Shown here in pieces: positions 56,340-64,000 of a stretch of 64,000 nucleotides of DNA (positions are counted from its first letter, which is position 1; the number at the start of each line of letters is the position of its first letter). The notes beneath the pieces were generated by a model. That model made no database searches and had not been told where the DNA came from. It was given only the letters and a program-made list of their open reading frames with translations. Source of the stretch: Onthophagus taurus (taxonomy: Eukaryota > Arthropoda > Insecta > Coleoptera > Scarabaeidae); assembly GCF_036711975.1 (NCBI RefSeq), contig NC_091966.1, positions 34,665,501 through 34,729,500 on the forward strand, given 5' to 3'. The position numbers and the translations under genes are program-made.

Positions 56340-59300
56340 CTGTCAACACCAAATAAATGAAATCCACCTTCTTTTATTTTCAACTTGGGCCGTAATAATA
56401 ATTGTACATTACGCATAATCTCTATATTACACTATACACATCCACCACGTCCTTTATGAAAAAATCAATGAACAAAGTATAAATATACGATAAAAAAGAC
56501 AAAAATGGGTGTGTCAAAAATAGTGTGCTCTGTGAAACCCATTGTAGGAAAACTCATTCTTAAAATGAAATGTAAAGGAGAAATCGTTTCCAATTAGCCT
56601 TTGATTTCGATATATCATATTTAATCATGATCAAGTTAATTATAATATCTATTAATACATACTTATAAAGTAGGAAATAAAAGGTTTTTGTAACTATCTT
56701 GTGTTACACAACGTTGAATATCATTGAACTTTTTCTAGAGTTTTTTTTTTCAAAATTAATCAATTGTTACAAGATCATAAAGACCAAGAAGAACATAAAA
56801 CTGCAGATGCTTATAACATCAATTAAATGTGCCTCATAGTATGAATAATTGCAATTTTGCAGGTTAATATTGAACAAGGTACAAGATGCGTCCACATTTT
56901 AAATTAGCATGTAAATATTGCATGGCTATATTTTCACAGACATATTTCATAAAGCACTTGACTTTGAATCAAATCAAAATTACACAACCACGAAAGGTTT
57001 TTTAGATATAGTTTATTATAAAAGGGAAGAAATGGCAATCAGAAACTCATCATGTTTAGATATTCTTCATCCCCTTCAAAAAAAATCAACTCTTAAAATG
57101 AATTAGGTTTGATTAATACAATAATCTCACTCTGATTAATTTATTTCTTATTTCGACCGGTTTCGAAACTCATATTCCATCATCAGGAATCGTGTCAGGT
57201 TAAGAAATTAATCTGAATTAAGAAAAACCATTTCCTTTCATAAATTAATATTATTACTTATTAAAAATACAACAAGAAAATCATGGACAATAAAACACCA
57301 ATATCTATGAGAGTCTTCAATTAATATAATTAGTTTTAGCAATTTGGTGAATTTGGCAATTGAGTAATGAAGTGGTAAGAGGCGTTAAAGTATCAAAATG
57401 CGTTTACACCAACGTCAAAATGATAGAGTGTGTCCAAACATAAAGTGGTATTCGACCTGCCACTCGCGAAATTGAAACTGGTGGTGAAATATAAAACATT
57501 GCAGGTTATTTGTCCTCGATTTTTACAATAAGTTAGTGTTTATATCAATGTTGATAACAACATCTGTACCGATTCATGTAAAGAGAAAGAACTAGATAAA
57601 ATTTTCGAGCAACCCTGCTAATGAGATGAATTAACGAACAATTGTATTCATATATACCAATAAAAAAACTATTGGTAACTCTTTTTAAGCTACTTGTGAC
57701 GCTAAAGTACACATTCACAAATATCCAGGTATACTGACTGAGTTATTTGACCAACAAATAGTTAAATCTGATGATGCTCATTAATTTATGGAGTTTTGTA
57801 CAATATTTATCTGCATCCCTCAATCGAAAGAGCTGCGTTACTTGAACCCATAGAGAAGCTTTATTATATAAAATTATACGATTAATATGTTTGTATGTAT
57901 ATTTAATTTTGTATCTATTTTTTTTTCTTATTTTCTATACTTTTCTATAACATTATAAATGCAACACGTGCGAAGTAAATGATAAGGTAAGGGGTGTTTC
58001 ATAAACACATATAAGTATATTAACCTTTACTACGTTTATGTTACGACGAAATAAAACGATTTAGATATCAAATAAAATTTGAAATATTCTACTTTAAAAC
58101 GACGGATACACGAACCGTTAAACAGTCAACGTTTTGCACAAAATTATCATAAGTTCTCTATAGCAGTGTGGGACGGTGTACCTTTTCACTGAAAGCAGAA
58201 ACTGCCAAATTTCCATATATATTAGACCAATATAACACTTGTCTTGAAATGAATTAATTTTCAAAATCGAGCGCAAACTTTAAAAAAACTTAATCTTAAT
58301 ATCTGAACAGAAATAAATATAATATATTTTGTTAACACAAAATTCAATAATTCCAACATTTTTGTTTATTTTCTTGTGTTCTTGTTACTTAATTTTAAAT
58401 TTGGTCTAAATTAGACTCAATTCATAGATCTTTATCAACTTTTGGGCTAAATTAGATCAATCAGAAGTGGCACTTAACTCGAATACATATCGAAGTTTTT
58501 TCAAATAAACTTAAACATTAAATAAAAATATAAGATTAATTGTCTCATATTAATGTGGGTTTATAAATACGAAAAAAAAAATCGGATATAAAAATTCAAT
58601 TTTTAGGATAGGCGTTTTGCAAATATTGTTAGTGAAGTATAAAATCTACTAAAAAATACGAGAAAATTTAGTGTGTGTTAACAATCGAAGGATTTTGATA
58701 GGAATTCATATAAAATCCTTTACAATACATGAATAGTAAATGTGCAATTATTTGAAAGAAAATCCGCAACACTCACTTAGCTTAAGGCTAAAAAATCTTG
58801 AATAAACAAGCGACCAGAATAAATTACAGTTTGCCATATAATTATACATAAACATTTGGACCCAACCCAAATGATGGAAAAGTGTTTCGATATAATCAAA
58901 AAAATTCACCTATATGGACTAAATTTAGAAACACTATCCATTCAGCAGACCACAGGAACATCTACCAAACTAGACCCAATAAGTTATTAAGGGAACATAC
59001 TATAATTTAAAGAAAAATTTAACACATACAGTGCTTTCTAAAGAAACATATTTCAGCTAAGGTTACAGATACATTATCAGATTAACTGTACAATAAATAA
59101 AAACACTGTTTTGGTTAATCTTCCATACGTATTCTGAACCAAGATACAGTTTTTAGCCATGCTATTGCAGTTTTGGCAAAACCGAAGCAGAAAAAGAAAA
59201 GATGACAATAAGAGAAAATTTTGAAGAGGAAGGGCAAAAAAGCTTCTTCATCAAGAATTATAATAATCTAAGCATTGAACCCTTCAATTACAAGACCAAA

Positions 59301-61635
59301 TTTACTCGAGATTTAATTCAAACAGATTGGGTAATCACAAGTAGAGGTTGTTGTAAACTAATCTTTCCAACGGAATTTAGTGGACAACTGACGAAGTGCA
59401 TTTCGATCTTTCTGGAGTACCAAATAAGTAAAATTTTCAAGGATCTCTTCACAATCTACGTTACAATTTAATGTATTTTGCAATGTGTAAGCATCAAAAA
59501 GAATGATTTTGTTAGAAAGGTGAAGTTATACTGTACTAATTAAAAAACAAGAGGAATCAATATAAATGCATTTTGGACAACTCAACTTCCACTAATCTCC
59601 TTATGAAAAGTTGCTTGTTAAATGGCTTCTTGCGTCACATGGTTTGAAAATCTGGAAACTTTTATTGAGTAAGTACTTAAAGCAAAAACTTTTAAAATTC
59701 GTCCTCGAATCGTAGATGAGCTCAATAACAATATGAGGAAATTGCGGGAATTCTTCCAGACGTGCTAGTGAGAGCATTAACCAAGATTTACACAATATAA
59801 TTCGAAATAATATATTATTAATAATGTATACGAGCTTTTGAAAATAGATCCAAGTTCAGTTTACAATTGATTAAACACATTTAGAACATTTTTAATTGAA
59901 CTAAGTCATAAAAGGTTCAGTAGTATTTAGAGCAAAACGGGCCTAATTTAGTATCATACATGATAAGGTGGTTATAGTGTTTGCAGGTGATTTGCAGTTT
60001 CACAGAAGTGTTTTGTTCTGAGAAATAAGACACCAAATGAATTCATATGTACTTATATCAAGATATTTCTGGATACTTGAAAAGGTGTAGGTAGCTGGAA
60101 TGTGTTTTGGAATTTTGAGATTAACATCGTTTATCAATATAGCTATATATAAAAGCTATTGCTTTAGGAAGAGTTGAGTAGAGCATCAAGTAGACCATGA
60201 TAAAATAAATAACTCAAGAATACTAAAGATATCAATCTTAAAAGAAATTCAGTTTAACTTTTGATGTCATAATAAAATTATAACGGTTATTTATATTGCA
60301 AAACAAACATTGACTTATCATTTTACTAGGTTTTAAGATCATAATTTTAGATAATTGAACTTTGGCTTCTGGGTATACAATCATTTGTATGCCAAGTAGC
60401 AGCAAATGTGTTTAAGCAGCATTTCCTCCTGTGAGATTGTGCTAAACCTATTAAGACGATGAAATATAACTGGCAAGTAACAAACATTGATGTTGTTAAT
60501 ACCAAGCAAAGATTATAGTTATTATCCACCAGTCAATAATGTTCATATACTTCAAGATGATGCAGAAGAGGAAGACTAAACAGATTACTATGCAATGTCA
60601 TGTTATAATGTTTATCATGATTATTTTTTATGTTACTGTTGATAATAATATAAAAGTCCATAAATCTGTATTATTTTTGTAATCTTTTGAATGTTACTAA
60701 TATTTCCTTCTTTTAAAATTTATTTTATTAGAATGTATTACTAAAATAACCATACCCCAAAGCAACCAAATCGAATGTTTTCTATTTAAGTGCACCACAA
60801 ACTAACCATTCTATCCACAAACTATTAGCCATATTATTCAGTAATAATTTAGGTTCGTTTCATATGCTTTTGTTGTTTACTAAATAGTTTCTCAACAGGA
60901 TTAAGTGAACTTCACACCAAAGGTACAAACCTCATTATACTAATTTCCTAAATTAATTTTTTCTTTAACTCATACCAGTTTCTTACAACTCAAGTGGAAA
61001 TATGGTACTCCATTATGCCACACCCTGTATTGTTGTGGTTTCAGCTTCAGGTAAAAACAGAGAAATAGAGAAAATCAATTTTAGGCATCTAAATTCCAAA
61101 TAGTTTTCCTCCATTATTCAAATTGATATAATGTAATGTCAGTAAGAATCTTATTCCTGCATACACTAGAAATGTAGAATTAGAAATGTATGAACAAATC
61201 AATACAGAAACTTACCATAGATTCTTATAGTTTTACTGTTTTTTTGTATAGAATATGGAATTATTATTATAAAATGAAATTAATTAATACATCCATATAG
61301 TCTTTCAACAATAACAATTTGGTTAACAATAATTTCCCAATTGGTAAATATTTCTTTTATTGTTACATACAGAAAAGTAGAGGTCCTCCATAGTGTTTTT
61401 GTTTCATCCCTTTGATTTTCTCTATTTTTCAGATTTATCTCAAGTTGAAACCACACATACATCATCAATTAAATAGGACATGTTCTCTATTGTACAACAA
61501 TCATACTCATGCTAAGTAGGTTGAATTCTGTATTCACCAAATAGGCCCAACTAATTACTTAAAAGAAATAAAATAAAGAGTTGTGTTAACTCAAAAATGT
61601 TATAGGAGAGAAGAATTCTGAGTTCAATATGATTT
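56340..61635 (-). other. Intron or 5' upstream DNA of the MEP-1-like gene
   Basis: The acceptor at 56340-56341 means transcription starts upstream. The stretch is AT-rich without convincing exons. A transposon-like fragment with TTTCGACCGGTTTCGAAACT lies at about 57155. Open frames here are short and lack coding character. Confidence 0.5.
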
Positions 61636-62538
61636 CCATGTATATAAATTTTCATAAAAATGTTGCCTGTACTTAAATGTAAAGATTAAATTTATCAATA
61701 TCATGAATTAACACCACCTCACAAATTCAATTCCAAATCAGTTGAATCTTGATTTCTTTATGAATTTTCCTTTAATATTACACAAAGAACACTTTAGATG
61801 CATTAATAAACACTCTTCCAAAATTATAAAACATAACTCGAAAAGTATTTTGGGAAATCAAAGATTCTCTGGAGCACAATCCATTACATTTTAGTGTTCA
61901 AACCAACACAATTGCTGAATTAGGTGGCGATTTAAAGAATGTGTACAACTCATTGTAGGTTATAATTAATCGAAAATAGTGAACATTTTTTTAGTTTTTT
62001 GTTAATTATAAAAGAATTAACATAAAAATGATGATTGGAAAATCTTCTATTCTCTCATTTTGTTTTAAAATGAGTTGTTCTACATCCATATATCTAAAAT
62101 TTTCATAAAAATGTAGTCTGTACTTAAACATAAAGATTAAATTTATCAATATTTTCAATTAACAACATCACCTCACAAATTCAATTCCAAATCGGTTGAA
62201 TCTTGATTTCTTTATGAATTTTCCTTTAATATTACACAAAGAACACTTAAGATGCATTCGTAAACATTCTTCCAAAATTATAGAACGTAACTTGAAAAGA
62301 ATTTGGATTCTCCGGAGCACAATCCATTACATTTTAGTGTTTGAACCAATACAATTGCTGAATTGGGTGTTAATTAGAGCAATTTAAAGAATGTGTACAA
62401 CTCATTGTAGGTTATAACTAATCGAGAATGGAGAGCATCTTTTTGATATTTTGTTAATTATAAAAGAATTAACGCATAAAAATGATGATTGGAAAATCTT
62501 CTATTCTCTCATTTCATTTAAAAATGAGTTGTTCTACA
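61636..62538. repeat. Tandem duplication of a 451-bp unit
   Basis: TTCATAAAAATGT lies at 61651 and again at 62102. The following 430 bases match with scattered substitutions and small indels, through CACCTCACAAATTCAATTCC, CACAATCCATTACATTTTAG and ATGATGATTGGAAAATCTTC to TGAGTTGTTCTACAT near 62090 and 62540. No TIRs or coding frame are evident. Confidence 0.85.
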
Positions 62539-62539
62539 T

Positions 62540-63841
62540 TTTTGGCACACTACTTTTGAAACACCCATATAAAGAATAAAGTAACAAAACCCACCAATTC
62601 ACACTTCTTTTAATGATTGTCTATTTAATAAAGTTCAATTAATAACAAAGATTACTGAAACTTATTAATTAAGAAAAACAGTTATTATTCTTGAGGTAAA
62701 AAGAAGATTCTTCTTTCCAAGAGAAAATGATAACAATTTCCAGCGCTACCAACATAAATTTCTCTCCTCCTCTCTCCTCACACTTTTAGCAGCCTTTTTA
62801 GTAACAATTTACTACAAGTCATTAGAGACGACGTTAACCTCTCTTTTCATCGAAGGATAAAAAAAGTTCCAAATTTCTTTTCGTTAAATCTCCTTATTGA
62901 ATTTTCCGACGTGTTTTTTTTTATAGAAATAAATTTCAATTGATAATCGTAATTCCCGCCTTCAATTTTTAATTTTTCACAATCGACAAAACCTCAAAAC
63001 AGCTGCGGAAACACCACCAATAGTAGAGTAGGCTGTCGTAAATACCCGAAGTGAGAACGCGGTAGGCGAGTTTCAAAAACGACCCCTTATAAGCGTTAAA
63101 CACTACGTCCGTTTTAATTTTATGCAAAACATTGAACCACTTGTTTCTATCGCGTACGTCGAATACACCAACACCGATTAAACCAGACGAAAACACCGCG
63201 AGAAACGCGAAAATCTTAGAGACGCAGCGGTAACCCCAGCGCCGCACACTACACTCTCTGCCAATATGGCGTCTAACGGTACGTCACGTGACCAAAATAG
63301 TGACGTAGACCATCGTTGAATACGATGTCTTTAACATTTTTTTTTTTATGTTACGTAAGACATCTCGTTAATTTGTGATATAATTATTTATTGTAAAAGA
63401 TTTTTAAAACAAAAAAGGTTATAAAGTTTTGGTAAGGGCCACTTTTGTTGTGGGGATTTTTGGTTTGTTAAGTTCTTTTTTGTTTTAATTTAAATTTCAA
63501 ATTCCCGCCTTTTTGATTAATTAACAATAAGTTTTATTAAACAAATTCATAAACATCTTATTTGATATTATTACGATTATTTCGAAATTGATTTTGCTAA
63601 TTCAATTTTTTTTTAAATAAGATCAAACATAACCTCAAAATCAAATAACCATATTTTTTTAATTAATAATAATAAATAAATTTGTTAAAATTATTAAATT
63701 GTTAATACGAGATGTTTCTTTAAAACATTAATTTATGTTACAACATGATAAAAGATGATTTTAAAACATTTTGAAATCATCTCATAATTTTGGGGTTAAA
63801 ATTGGTTATTATTGTGGTGATTATATACTTTTTTGTTATTA
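62540..63841. promoter_or_regulatory. Probable bidirectional promoter region, centred near 63250-63320
   Basis: 62960-63320 is clearly richer in GC and CpG than the rest of the window. It contains CCAATATGGCGTC (a YY1/Pho-like core, 63253-63265) and the E-box palindrome GTCACGTGAC (63283-63292). Such a region at the 5' side of the MEP-1-like gene and before a rightward frame at 63842 suggests divergent promoters. 63321-63841 is AT-rich with no frame. Confidence 0.45.
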
Positions 63842-64000
63842 ATGATGAGTAAAGAATATGAGGGGCGTAGTTGTGATGCGGAGAATGTTGCTGCTAAAAG
63901 GAGGAACACCGAGGAGGAGAACCTGGCCGCGTTCACTTCGAAGCGACCACCCCCCTTTCTAAAAATGGTTGGGTCCGAACCTCATTTTGTTCATACACAA
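63842..64000 (+). CDS. Possible 5' coding exon of a gene running out of the window
   Basis: Two adjacent ATG codons (63842 and 63845) open a frame that stays open to the window edge, 53 codons: MMSKEYEGRSCDAENVAAKR then RNTEEENLAAFTSKRPPPFL and KMVGSEPHF. The base composition is suddenly GC-richer than upstream, and an in-frame stop precedes the ATG at 63818. No family is recognised. It could also be a transposon fragment. Confidence 0.45.
   Translation, partial: MMSKEYEGRSCDAENVAAKRRNTEEENLAAFTSKRPPPFLKMVGSEPHFVHTQ

Noticed and set aside
59202-59471. 89-codon plus-strand frame as a gene
   Set aside because: Starts in AT-rich intron-like DNA with no splice partners, promoter or recognisable motif.
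62969-63247. A 92-codon open frame on the minus strand with good codon character and a possible membrane helix
   Set aside because: It begins at GTG and has no ATG anywhere in frame. It lies in the probable promoter/5' exon region, so it is not listed as a gene.
1-64000. tRNA, rRNA, CRISPR arrays, bacterial operons, endogenous viruses
   Set aside because: No tRNA B-box with a cloverleaf, no rRNA stretch, no spacer-repeat array and no viral-type gene were seen; the tandem arrays have no spacers and the RT genes are LINE-type.

Overview
This is AT-rich, intron-rich animal nuclear DNA. The host genes are insect-like: an SLC36 amino-acid transporter, MTCH2, a SAPS-domain PP6 regulatory subunit, eIF3i and a MEP-1-type zinc-finger protein. 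Dense remnants of Jockey/CR1- and RTE-like LINEs, Tc1/mariner, pogo, piggyBac and Harbinger-like elements suggest a beetle or related insect, but the order is not proven. All gene models were built by reading splice signals and checking that codon phase is kept across every exon. No transcript or database evidence was used.

Layout. 1-642 (+): last exon of an SLC36-type transporter. 1460-2795 (+): complete six-exon MTCH2. 2800-7000: a graveyard of fold-back repeats and two LINE fragments. 8559-26047 (-): a 15-exon PP6 regulatory subunit whose last intron, intron 7 and intron 3 are swollen by transposons and a satellite. 27255-28392 (-): complete eIF3i. 28864-35404 (-): a five-exon multi-pass membrane protein of unknown function, with a decayed LINE in its first intron. 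36560-40971: RTE remnant (+), then a nearly full Jockey-type LINE (-). 41874-42929 (+): a TATA-driven secreted protein with a highly acidic/lysine tail. 43749-47082: a pogo/Tigger element with another transposon inside it. 48153-56325 (-): MEP-1-like zinc-finger protein. 63240-64000: GC-richer probable promoter region and the possible start of a rightward gene.

The host genes are unrelated housekeeping or regulatory genes (mitochondrial outer membrane, translation initiation, PP6 phosphatase targeting, chromatin repression) and form no visible pathway. The most striking structures are in the PP6 subunit introns. One is a TIR transposon carrying an intact 36-codon exon of ribosomal protein L27a, inserted in a 122-bp tandem array next to two direct copies of one MITE. 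Another is an RTE LINE split by a long-TIR mariner-like element that is itself split by a MITE. Three TA-flanked elements with TIR arms of about 330-500 bp occur in the window.
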